The notes below the pieces were generated by a model that saw nothing but the letters and a program-made list of their open reading frames with translations, ran no database searches and was not told the DNA's origin. Shown one piece after another: positions 13,982-25,565 of a stretch of 64,000 nt of DNA. Position numbers and translations under genes: made by a program. Origin of the DNA: Chamaea fasciata (taxonomy: Eukaryota > Chordata > Aves > Passeriformes > Sylviidae); the NCBI GenBank assembly GCA_029207755.1, contig JARCOQ010000189.1:62001-126000 (forward strand), written 5' to 3'. How positions within the stretch are numbered: position 1 is the first letter of the stretch; each line of letters opens with the position of its first letter.

Positions 13982-16900
13982 TGAGATGAGAACAAGTCCG
14001 AGGAGTTCAAGAAGAGACTGTAAGAAAAGCTCTTGAATGTTGACCTCTTAGATGTTGATGTGAAATGAGGAGACAGGGGAAGGAGGCAGCTCTTAGGAAC
14101 AGAATTATTCATTTTTTCCTCTATATGCCTGTTTAAGTACTGCCTTCCCTTAGGGGGATAACTCAAGCAAACACCTGTTGGATGCCATTGTGTTTTCATG
14201 GATGATTTAAGGATCGCTGCCCTTTTCTAGTGATCCTGTTTGGAAGTGATTTAAAATGTGCAGTAGTGTAGGCGGAAAGTCAAGCTAGAGCTGCTGTGAC
14301 AGTGCTTCCATCATCTGTCAGCATCCTGAGTGTTGTGAGCTAAACCTGAAATTTGATTTAAACTGCCTGATATCTGCCAAGGGGCAGGATATCATTGCTA
14401 GAGAGAAATCCTCTCATCTTCCGTGACTACATCCCCAGTCAGATGTAAGAACAGTTTGGTATCCAGAGGTGAATGGCACTGGACCTTTACAAGGCACAGA
14501 AATCATCCATATCCCCATCCTTTTAAGGAAAAGGATTCTGAGCAGAGGGCCCTTTGACTCTGCAGCAGAAACTGTTTGGAAAAACTTGCTTTAATAATAA
14601 GATTCTGACTGAAGACTTTTGCAGAGGATGTTTTGTTTATGGAAATGGTCAAGTGGTTGTTCTGGTATTTGGACAGCAGGTTACAAAAAGAGGAAAACTA
14701 ATGAAAAGTTCAGAAGCCAAAGCTGGAGAGAGGTTCAGAGTAACCCAAAATTGCCATCCAAGATTCTGGGGAGGAGGGTTGTAATCTTTCTGAAATATTA
14801 CTGTGCATGTACTCCTTAACTAATACATTGGGTGTGTTAGACCAAACCAGACAATTAATTTTTAACACAGAAGGACTTTGAGGACAACTCTGACACCCAG
14901 AGGAAAGAAAAGGCTTTATGGAAAGTTTCCATCTTCGAATCACTGCTAAAGTAGAAGTGCTGTTTTGTTAGTGGAAAATATCAGTGAAATTTAAAATAAT
15001 GGTGTATTCCTGAGAGGTGTCACTACAGTAAATCCCCTTTGTGGAATAGTTAAGTCACAATTGAAATTTGGTGCTGTGCAGTAGTCCATTGTTCTGGTAC
15101 TTAAACTCTTTAGGGAACAGTCCCCATGAGGGGTAATGATTTGCTGGTGGCCAAGAAATGTATTTTCTGTATGATCCAGGTGGAGAAGTAAAGGAAGAAA
15201 TGCTGTGAAATAGACACATTTTTTGTACACCTGAAAAGAGACTTGTATGTGATATGCTGGCAGATATCAGCTTTAAATTAGATGTAGTCAATGTTAATGG
15301 TATTAACATACAGATCTTTATCAGCAGAGGTGTTTACAGGCTTCTTCTATTTTCCTGTCCATTTGCTTCAGTGTAGCAGTGTGAGATCAAAGCCCAAGGC
15401 TTTGCAGACTGGCTCCTCATTTGTGCCCCTGGGTGTGTGATCATTGTTTGATACAGGAAACAGGCAGACCTGAGAAATAGTGAGAATTCCAGCACAGGCG
15501 CTCCTGCTGCATGTGCTGATACATCCGTTGTATGGGATGGAGACTGCCCACTTGGTTTGAGGATTTGCTTCCAAGCACCTTATTTCTCTGAGATGGTGTT
15601 ATTTTCTATGTATATGTGCCTCTATGGCTATAGCTGCAAAGAGTTTAGTCTGAATAGTATTCATAGGTTTGATTGTTTCCTGCTCTCTCTGACTTTGTGG
15701 TGCACAAGTCAACCTAAATGTCTCAATAATGAATTATTGCTGGGTAATTAATCAGCTTCCCCTGCTTTAGACAGTTGCCTCCTAGAACTTACCATAATTC
15801 ACCTCCATCAGCCAAGACATACAGACATTAATTGCCTCATAATATTGTCAGGAAGATGTCAGGTAGTACTGACAGGGTGTGAGTGCATCTCATTGATCTA
15901 AGCAAAATTTGTTAGTGTTTTGCCCCTAATCTCATTCTACACATTTATCTTGCCAGTGCCATGAGCTGGACTGAGGACACATCATCAGGGTGCAGTCAGG
16001 AGCAGTCTGTCCAAATGAACAGTGATTTCAGATTTGCAATGGGAAGTGAGTAATTCCCCAGCAGGTAAGTCACAAAACCAGTTACTGACAGCTGGGATAG
16101 TGGAAATTCTCCTTGCAGTGGCCTTGTTTTAAGCACCAAGATGAAAATATAATGCATGCTTAGAAGGTGCAAACAATGTCTACTCTCATTTCATACAGTG
16201 AAATTTGCTCAGCTTCATCTTGGAGCACTGGAGATATTTTAGTATTTCAAAGTGTATCAAACTATTTGCCCAGTATTTGGAAAAGCTACTCAGATTTAAT
16301 GGAAATGTTTCTATTTCAGACCCAAACCACTTTGATATTTGTTAATTTTATTAGTGTATTGAAGTTCATTGACACTGGAAAAAGTGATCCTGTTCCTTCA
16401 ATTAATAATACCACAGTAATTGCCTTTTTATTAATCTTTATTTGGATGCCTCCCTGTCCCTATGGAACAATGGGGTTGAAGATGCCGTGAGGTAGAACAC
16501 TGGAAGGAAAAAGCCAGGCTAAATATTCCTTGAAATAAATAGGCCTCTTTTCCTTGACTTCAAAGAAAAAAAAAACCTAATTAAATACATTTGAGGGGAA
16601 GAGGAAAAAAAATGAGAACCTTTGATTTGAACACACTTTGGAGCAGAGCATGGAGAGATAGGAGAATGATCTCTGTGAGATGAATAAGTTGCCTCTCCTG
16701 CTGCATTTGTTTTGGGGGTGGGTGACTCATTTCTTGAGGATTCTGTTTTTAAAAGTTGGATTTGACTTGGTTGATATTCCTTTCAGCATCTAGATTTTCT
16801 ATTTGGGCATGTATTTTCCACGTTGACTTTAATGATCATAGTGTCAAAAAGTCAATATGCTGTTGTAGAAGTAAGAAGTTTTCCTGAGTACTTGATTCCA

Positions 16901-18123
16901 GGGAGGAGAAATAGAAGAAAATAAGTAAATACTGTTGCAGTTTGTCTATTTAAAAGCTCTATTTAATATATTTTTTACCGTGTTGATTGCTGAGTTTAAT
17001 CAGAGTCCGAATAGATTTCAAACCTTCTCTCCAGTTTTAGGAAGCTTGAAGATGGCAATTTCAAGATTACCTTATCTTGTTGGCGTGGTTTCTTTCTAGG
17101 AAGGCTAAATGGTACATCAGAATCTACTTTGTTGTTCCAGAAGCATCAGTACTTCATGGTATTGTGGAAAAGTTCAAGTCATTACCGTGCCAACCCGTCA
17201 CAGTTAATTTTTTGGCAAAATGAATCCATAACAACACATGGTTTCAATCGATTTCTTATGCAGATTCTGCAGTAGATGTGCAGATCTGTTGATTAGCTCA
17301 GCCTGTTGGAAGTGTGGGGTCTGCCCCATTTGTTGTCCTTGGGGACAATCATGGCTGGGTTATTTCTGTGGGCCTCTCAGCTCACAAGGAAATGCCCTTC
17401 AGCTCTTACCCTGACTCAGATCAGCATGAGGAACATCATGACATTATAGTTATTTTTTTTAAAATGTTTTTCATGTATTTGTCAACTTGTACTGGTGCTG
17501 CATAAATTCATTAGGAGTCTTTATGGAGTGCTGAGCACGGTTGTGGTAAATGAGTTTTGCAGGTGTGGATTGGTGGAATTGCAGTTTGCCCTGCAGTGTG
17601 TTTTAGTCTCCTTTGTGAGTGTTTCCCCACCCCTCACCAGGCTGTAATATGTATAAGTGCCTAAGTGAGCAGTTATTTACCTGTGGCAAGTCTGTTGTAC
17701 CTAAACTCAGGAAACTGTACACCTCCTGGTCCTATTTACCTTGATCTTATTCCATAAAATATTCCTGCTGATAATCTGTGCAGCTCAGAGGCACTGAAAG
17801 ATGATCTGCAAAAAGAGGGAATACTTGCTCTGAACTCTATGGAGGCCCTCAGGAGTCATTCTGATTGATGTCTAGGGATTTCACAAGGATTTGACATGCT
17901 TGATCTTGAGCTTGTAATTAATTGTCAGAGTTGCTATCAGCTTTAGAAATGGGTTTCTACTAACTGGCCAAAAAAAGCAATATTGGGCTTTGAAACTGTT
18001 GCCGTTTATGTGTGAAATCAATTGCACCAAGTGCATGTTGTTTTCATGAGTAACAAAAAGGATCCTGTTCTGTAATGTCATCGCATTTGTTAGAAAATGT
18101 TAGCACCTCTCATTTCACAAGGC

Positions 18124-18143
18124 TTTTTTTTTTTTTTTTTTTT
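18124..18143 (+). repeat. Poly-T tract (20 T)
   Basis: An uninterrupted run of 20 T. It could be a homopolymer or the reverse-strand poly-A tail of an old retrocopy. I saw no target duplication or recognisable retrocopy body next to it. Confidence 0.85.
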
Positions 18144-18362
18144 GTATACGGCAAGGATGCATTAAATTTAGTCATGTGCAGAAAGAAATCTGCAACTGGA
18201 TACTCCTTGTAAAGGCTCTAGATATGTGTGATTTCTCTGTATTTTAACATTTATTTGAATACAATAGATGAAGCTGGTCAGATGATGAAAGGGCTCTTTG
18301 GCTATTGAAAGTCCTCTTGCCACCGCATCTCTCCTACTGTCAGTGTATGCCTGCTAGTTAAT

Positions 18363-18395
18363 AATAGCTTGAAACTGGTATAGTTTCAAGCTATT
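18363..18395. repeat. Perfect 14-bp inverted repeat, 5-nt loop
   Basis: The arms AATAGCTTGAAACT (18,363-18,376) and AGTTTCAAGCTATT (18,382-18,395) are exact reverse complements separated by GGTAT. As RNA this folds into a tight 14-bp hairpin. It is followed by a short T run. The stem is shorter than a normal miRNA precursor, so a miRNA is not claimed. It could be the collapsed core of a short inverted-repeat element. Confidence 0.85.
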
Positions 18396-21269
18396 TTTTC
18401 GCCATTTCCCTCTTGGTTGCAATAAAAAGAACAGGTTCTATTAGGGGAGCCTTTCTTCCTGCAAGTAAATCGATGTTTAGTGAAGAGAAAATGCATGGCA
18501 GTGGTGGAAACTTAGCAGAGCTTCCTGCTCCTGCTGCACTGCTCATCATCCCATTTATCCATGGGGAAGTAGGGCAGTGTCTCTCTTTAGGATATCATGA
18601 CCTGACTCGGGGAGATTTACCTGGTGGTCCCACCCCAGAATGGTCCATAGGAAGCCTGGCAGGCTGCCAATTTCTTGCTTAGACCGAGGAATCTAAGGGG
18701 CTAAAACCAGGAGAATATGTTCTGCCTGTGTTACGTGATAGACATGAGCAATGTGTTATCACAGAGATGTGACATGGACCTTGTTAGGCCCAGCAGATGT
18801 TTTAGTCCTGGCTCTCCTACTCTGAATGTGAGAGCTGGAAACATGCTGGTAGTGTAGTGCACATCCTCAGAGGATGGAAGGTAATTTGACAGCTCACTTT
18901 AACCCTCTTCAATAATGTTGACTCTTCTGGCATCGATTTGTTGAGAATGTGGCTTCTCATGTGGAAAACTGAGACTTTTTGTAGTAAAAATAAGGATTTC
19001 TTTTCCTGATTTGGTTTTCTTTTTTTTCCTGGCTTAGGTTAGAAGAGAGAAATATTTGAATGTAGCATTAACGTGTTTAATTTCTAAGCTTTATTTGGAG
19101 ACTTTGAAATAGTGAAAATACGTAAGCATTATTGAAGGAATAAAGTGTTCTTGTTTGATGCATTCGACTGTTCTTTTCTTTCTGAAAATCTGTGTTTTTA
19201 GAGATACCAGGCAGTACTTTTTCCTTTAGCAGTACCAGAGTCCTGCTGTCTGTCTCAAGAGAAGCCAAAAAAGGTCAGATAAGAACTGTTTAGATAAGAT
19301 AGGTGGCATTTCTGTCAGTTCTCAATAGCCGGTGAATCAGATGAGGAGCTGCACAAAACTGAAAACAAACAAGTAATGTTGCTCTGTCCCTGTCCCCCAA
19401 GTCCAAAAAATCCTCTCAATGCCCTCAAGCTGCTGTCTTAGTGAAGGGAATCTTTTCTCTTGAGTGCAAATTTAGAAAATGTTTTGTTGTACTGGTTATG
19501 TTAATTAAAGCGATGTTTGTTTTACAAGACAGCGATTCAGAGGGCTGTCCTGCTCTGCATAATTACCTGTCACAGCAAAGAGAATATATTAAGATGGGAA
19601 ACTGAGATTGGTGTAAAATTCTGTCTTATCTGCAAGGTATATCAGCAGTGTATTTCATAGAGCTTGATTGTATCCAAGATTCCAGGGGGCTCCTGGTGTC
19701 AGGTGAGAATCTTTCTTTATGGAAAGCACTTGCTCTTTTCCTATTGTTATTGGTGAGCTAAAAATACTATTTTTTGTTGCTTCTTGTAGCAAACCAAGTG
19801 CGAAATGTGAGCTGTAACAGCACTGCCTAAGCCTCTCTGGCAGCCTCATGCAGTAGCCTGCTTTTAATATTGGTTGGTAAGATGACAGCACTTTGCTGCC
19901 AGTCTGTGAGGTATCCATGTAACGTGGGTTATCTTTGCTCAGGTGCCTGGAGACTTGTTCTTACAAGAGATACAAACAATGCATTTGAGAATTGGGCACA
20001 TCTGGGACATTTTATCTTGCTCTTGGAGAAAAAGATCAAATGCTCCACAGCCTGTTTCTCTTAAATAGCAGAAAATCCCAGCATGGATTGAAGATTTGAC
20101 CCCCATTAAAATACATCAGATCTAACATAGCTGTGTGGTTTTAGCTGTGTACATAAATACATAACTGCAGATGAATATTTAAGCACTCCTAGTGTAAATA
20201 GAAATACGCAGATGCACATGCTAGGCATACTCATGCATGCCTACAGCTGCAGAGAAAATGTACAGCAGGCAAAGGACTTTCGGATACAATGAAATGAATG
20301 GCTTTATCAAGATCTTAGTTCCTCATTAAAAAATACTGAGAAGTAGAACTTGTATGAAAGACTAAAGCTGGGATTTCAAATTAATGTGTATGATAGTCAA
20401 TATGAACTCAATTCTGAAATGTAAGAGTGTCTATGGAGATCTGTTGAACTGTGTTCATATATATCACTGTTTCTTCTTGTCCCAAGTTTTTTTTTTTTTT
20501 AATTTGGGTTTGCCATTGTGCAGTTTTAGGAAGGTTAATATTTAGTGCAATTTAGAAGTCCTAAAGAAAGCAATTGTTTTAATACAAGACATTTCTCCCA
20601 TTGTTTTAAGAGGAAAAAATGATCGTGTGTCAATGGTATGGACTCTTATTCTCCTGCTTCAGTATTCAATTATTTTGATTCTTCTAAATTTTCAGCATCA
20701 TGTGCATATGAAATTGGCCTCTTAAGTGATAGATATTTTTTGAAGGTTTGCTCAATTGTGCTTTCAGATTTTTCATTCACCTTCTGTTGGCTTGGCTGGG
20801 TCTGCATACACAAGTGCATGAACTGAACTATCATTAGCAAGTGGTGGTTCAGTTTTTCCTCTTCTACTCTTTGTGGCCTCTAAGTTTTTCTTGTCTGCTG
20901 TCTTTGCAAACCAGTTTTTCTGCAGGGTCACTTTAAATCACTCGGTGTAACAAACCTGAGTATGACAAATGTGTGCATTAGGGAATGTGTCTTGCTTGTT
21001 GTGGCCATCAAAATAGGTTTCACATGGTAGAAATTTGATAGTATATCTACAGTTCTCAAATCTTGCTTTTGCCAGTGTCCTTGAGTTCAGTTTTTTAACA
21101 GTCACGATGAGCTACTGACTAGCTGGCATTGAAAAAATTTGACTTTATCCTCAGGGGCCACTGTAGGCTTTGTTCTGATAAATACTTGTCCAAACATCCC
21201 CATTATTTTTTCTTCAAGACAGAAAAATGTGACACAGGGTGCTGTGCCTGTTATCTCCCACCTAGACTT

Positions 21270-21316
21270 GTTTGGTTGTGTTTTTTTGGTTGTTTGTTTT
21301 TGTTTTTTTTCTTTGA
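21270..21316 (+). repeat. T-rich low-complexity tract
   Basis: A T-rich tract with interspersed G (runs such as GGTTGTTTG and a terminal run of T). It creates artificial Phe/Leu/Lys-rich frames on both strands. Simple sequence only. Confidence 0.7.
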
Positions 21317-22129
21317 GAGAAACTTCAACCTTTTTATTCATTGGCCTGGTAAATACTTTATCAATGTATTAAGGTCCTTTAATTAGTGTGGATTTTTTTT
21401 AAAGCTTAAAATAAAAATCAGGGAAATATTCTAGTTGTATGATTTACATGGTTGGTTCTACTCCAGAAGAAAGCTTAATTGTTGAAATATTTCTGAGTTC
21501 CTGTGTTCTGATTTCTTGAGTAGTCTGTGCTAAGTCTTGAGCAGAAACTTGCAGAAGAGCTGCAGGACTGAAGGAGAGCAGAAGTGCCACAAAGTAAAGT
21601 TCTCCTGGGAAATCTTATGGAGGTTAAGCAAGTGCAGCAGGATTTGAGCAATGCTGCTTAGTCCATTTGTTCATGTGTGGATGCCAGGGTGGAGGAGACT
21701 GGAACTGGAAGCCAAGATCGCTTAGAGGTGTGTCTGTGAGAGAAGCCAACTGCAATCTGCTGGTTTCTGGTGACTTTAGAGGTACCTGTCCAGTGTTAGT
21801 CCTGTCTCGTACTGAAGCAAACTATTGATCACCTGGCCAAAAATGTTGCGGCTTTAAAGAACTTCCCCAAACTTTAGGGAATAGTGAGACTGTCATTAAG
21901 AAAGAGATATAATTCCAAGCACTTTCTCTTGGTTTTAAATGCTGACTTCATGGGGTTTTTCCCTAAGAGTAGGAGAGCTTCATGTAAGTCTTGAAACTGC
22001 TGGTGGTTGATAGGCTTTTATTTATTTAATCAGGGCAGTGCATGTTACAGAACTGACAGCAAAGGGATCAGGACTGGAAATATTTTTTCTAGACATCAAC
22101 ATGCTGCTGTGCTGTTGGGAGAAAGTGGA

Positions 22130-22440
22130 GATTGCTTTGCCAGCACCATCTGGGAGCCTCTGCTTGGCTGTATGGTAGGCAGACCTTTTGTGAATCAGAG
22201 GAGAATTGCCTTTGGAATAAAGCCTCTTGGTGGCAGGTTTTTTTAATCTGCTGCACTGACAGAATTGCTCCATCTTGTCCTCTTACTGCAAGCGTGTGTG
22301 CCAAATCTGCCTGAAGGGCTCTGTATCCAGGAGAGAAGGAAATGGTGATGCCTCTGAAAGGTGCTTGCCTTCTTTTGCGAGACCAAATAAACTTTTGGTG
22401 GCTTTGTGGGGCTGCAGTCGGCGCTCTTGGGTTATATATT
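22130..22440 (+). other. Possible eroded LTR or retro-derived sequence
   Basis: A moderately GC-rich interval with two AATAAA hexamers (22,216-22,221 and 22,386-22,391), each followed by a CTTTTGGTGG- or CTCTTGGTGG-like segment. This layout resembles the polyadenylation region of an LTR present twice or duplicated. No TG...CA ends, target duplication or primer-binding site could be fixed. The open frames across it have no recognisable product. An ordinary 3'-UTR-like or random sequence is equally possible. Confidence 0.22.
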
Positions 22441-24947
22441 CTTCTTATATAAATGTAGTACACACTTTAAATTTATTGTTGGAGGAAAGAATAGAAATGT
22501 TGGCTGTGACTTGCAGAGGCAAACAGCGTATGCTGTGTGTATAATTGTCAATTTCCTTAAAAATAATGTTTCAGAGTCTGTTGCTCCTCAAGATGGTGGC
22601 AGAGATACCAGAGTGCCCCTGGTGGGCTTCAGGGGTGGAGGGATGGATACAGTGTTTGCCTGTGGAAAAGGTGGGGTGGCGAATATATCGAGTTGTATGA
22701 AATAGCATTTACAGAACTTGCAAATAAGAGCTTCAACTGTTGAAGCTTCCTGCCCTGAAGTGTTTGTGATTTAGTCTCTCCTCTCTGAAGAGCACTTACG
22801 TAGGTTTTTTTTTTTCCTGTGTGGGGCAAGGTGGAGAAGAAAGAAGCGGGTATGAAGAGAGCAAATTGAACAGCCAATACTGCCAACAACCAGTAACATC
22901 TTCAAAGTTTACCTGCAGCTTGTAAATTAAAAATGCCAAGTCTTCCTTGTGCTGAAGTGAAGCACGCAGCCACCAAACATACACCTGGTGACTGCAAGGA
23001 GAGATGGCAGACATTTTAACTGGTACCTTTTTCCAGTGGTCTTGAATTAATATACTTCCTTGAATGATCCAGGAGTATTTGTACACAAGTCCTGATGGCC
23101 ATCTGCAGTTGCTTAAAGTATTTCCAGTGTTTTTCTTTACTGCAGCTCCAAGTTGGTTGGAACCAGTATTCTATCTGCCTTTGGAAAAAATGTAGTAGAT
23201 TCCAGCAGAAATTAAATTTCTCTATGGAAATACGAGTGAGGAAATTGAGGCTTGAAAACACTCCCATTCAATTGTGATTGAAGTTCAGTCACAATTTGAG
23301 CAATGAGCAACACCCTGGAACGTTCACATCTAAGTAGCATCTGATCTTGTAGGGCTTGGTAACGTGTTAGGGAAGATTTGAGTGGAATCTAGGTATTTTT
23401 GGGCAGTGACATTATTCTGAGGGAGTTTTGGATTCCCTTAGGCACCAGTAGTACCCTAGTACAGCTCCTGCAGGCAGTGGTCTTGTTTCAAATACATCAG
23501 AACTTCATTTGCTTTACTGAATATGGAGCAATGTGGTATGAGAAGTGGGTGCAGTTTGAAATAGAATTCCCGTATTTGTGGAATTTAGGTGTTACGCTGG
23601 GGAAGAGCCACCAAAAGAACTGTTAGACAAACAATGAAAATAGGCAATAAGGTGTGGATTTTTGGTGTAGCTTGTCTCCCTGTTGAGCTAAAGAAATATT
23701 TCCAGATAATGTAGAAAGGGGCGATGATCTTGCGGCTGAACTACTCTGCCTGCAACAGCCTTCAGGGCACAGTGCTGAGCCAGATCATCAGTGCCATTTT
23801 GTAGCCTTTGTCTGATAATCCAGGTTTCTTCTTTTCAAGGGATTGCTGAAGAAAGCGTGCCTGAATTCCTTTAAATATTTGTGGTGACCAGTAGTTAAAC
23901 AGGAGAGTGCGCACTTACAGACGTGTCAGTTGGAAAACTCCATATTAAGGAAGCTGAAAATGACTTTAAATACAAATATGGAACTTGGATGTTGACAGAA
24001 GTGCTGTAAAAACCATTAAATGTTGGGAGCGTTTAGAAGACATGAAGGCATCAGGGGTAAGTAAGGAGCAGTGGGAAATGTCCCTGTGGCTCGTGAGAGC
24101 CTTGTGAATGGGCAGGAGTGTTTAGAGCATGACTGAACATCAAGAATGATGGGAAGACATTGTATCCTGGGTTCTTTGTTTTAATAGCCACAAGAACACT
24201 ATCAGTACTAAGGAAGTATTCAAGTGAAAGAACTACTGGAATAGTTTCAGAAAGTAATAGAACAGAGGATCTTGTAACCTTTCAAATCCTATTTTGTTGT
24301 ATGACACTTCTTTGGATGGGAATGTTTTAAAATTGCTCTTAAGTACACAAAAATAACAAAACCTATCCAAACAAGCAAACTCCATGTACGTTTACAAAAA
24401 AACCCCCAAAAACCTATGAATAGAAGCCTCCCATCAAAGGGGTGAAAATATTAGGACGAAGAATTCCCCCATGTAGAATAGCATTTCCAGGAACAAGAAG
24501 TAATTGCTTAGAGCACCAAACAAATAATTTGTTTGTAGACAGAATCCAGAAATGCCGATCATTATGTGCTATATCTTTGAAACTGAGTGATATTTTCTTC
24601 TGATCATTAAAAGCATATACACAAGCTATTTATACAGCTGGTACTAATGACTTAAACTTGTGATCAGTCACACTTTTCCTTGGCAGTGTATCTAGTTTAA
24701 GGATAAATGAGTACAGGTGGGTGCAGAGTTAGAGCTGAAGAAGCAGAGCATTAGTAAGTGTTCGGCTGATCTTGATTGAGCCACAGTCAAGAGTAAAAGA
24801 CCCCTATGAGCAATTACAGACATATTGTTTCATAATTTATAATCACTCAATTGATTCTAATTTGATGGACAGCTACTCTGACAACTTGTGTTTTGCTTTT
24901 CTCATTTCTTTTTCTGGTTTATCTAACTCTGAATTAAAAAAAAGAAG

Positions 24948-25565
24948 CACGATGCCAGGCAGAGGGAGTTGGGAACAAAGGAATGGCCCTTAGAAAAGGG
25001 AAACTGAACTCACCTGCCTAGGTGCCTTATGTCAGTTTGTAGGAGGTCTTTGGCCCTCAAAGGGAAGCCAGGCTTCCAGCTTGTGGCAGCTTGCATCTGA
25101 AAGGAATCCTGATTCATTCGGGGTTGTAGGTGACCGAGGCCGAGTGCCCGGCAAAGGGAGTTGGGCACAAAGGATGGCCTGTTTCCAAGGGTAAGTAAAG
25201 TCAGCTGCCCAGGTGCCTGATGTCAGTTTGTAGGAGGCCTTTGGCCCTCCAAGGGAAGCTAGTCTTCCTGTTCTAGAAAGCTTGCATCTGGAAGAAATCC
25301 TGTTCCGTTCAGGATTGTAGGTGGCAGAACCACGATGCCGGCACCAAGAGTTGGGCAAAAAGGATGGCCTGTTTCCAGGGGTAAGTAAAGTCAGCTGCCC
25401 AGGTGCCTGATGTCAGTTTGTAGGAGGCCTTTGGCCCTCCAAGGGAAGCTAGTCTTCCTGTTCGAGGCAGCTTGCATCTGGAAGAAATCCTGTTCCGTTC
25501 AGGATTGTAGGTGGCAGAGGCCAGGTGCCAGGCACAGGGAGTTGGGCACAAAGGATGGCCCTTAG
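24948..25565. repeat. Array edge with variant monomers
   Basis: The satellite starts abruptly after an A-rich stretch, inside a monomer at a GCACGATGCC variant of the CpG palindrome region. Related CCACGATGCC variants recur near 25,330 and 26,094, 764 bp (4 monomers) apart. In the first monomer the usual donor-like segment is replaced by GGCCCTTAGAAAA (about 24,985). The same replacement recurs at about 25,556, three monomers later. These edge-specific forms are rare deeper in the array, as expected of old, poorly homogenised edge copies. Confidence 0.7.

Larger units (their letters stand above)
1..24947. other. Non-coding flanking DNA, no gene found
   Basis: This is AT-rich single-copy-looking sequence left of the satellite. 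The longest open frames are only about 105-125 codons (for example 13,509-13,856 +, 16,167-16,490 +, 22,089-22,463 -). They show no recognisable domain, no conserved-looking composition and no start or splice context that would support a gene. I saw no tRNA or rRNA and no CR1 3' tail of tandem 8-bp units. Apart from the small items listed separately, I see nothing in the long stretches between them. Intron or gene-poor intergenic DNA is the likeliest reading. An exon of a large gene could be missed by eye. Confidence 0.75.

Noticed and set aside
1..24947. CR1 retrotransposon fragments, common in birds
   Set aside because: I looked for the typical 3' terminal 8-bp tandem units and reverse-transcriptase-like frames and saw neither; old 5'-truncated pieces could still be missed.
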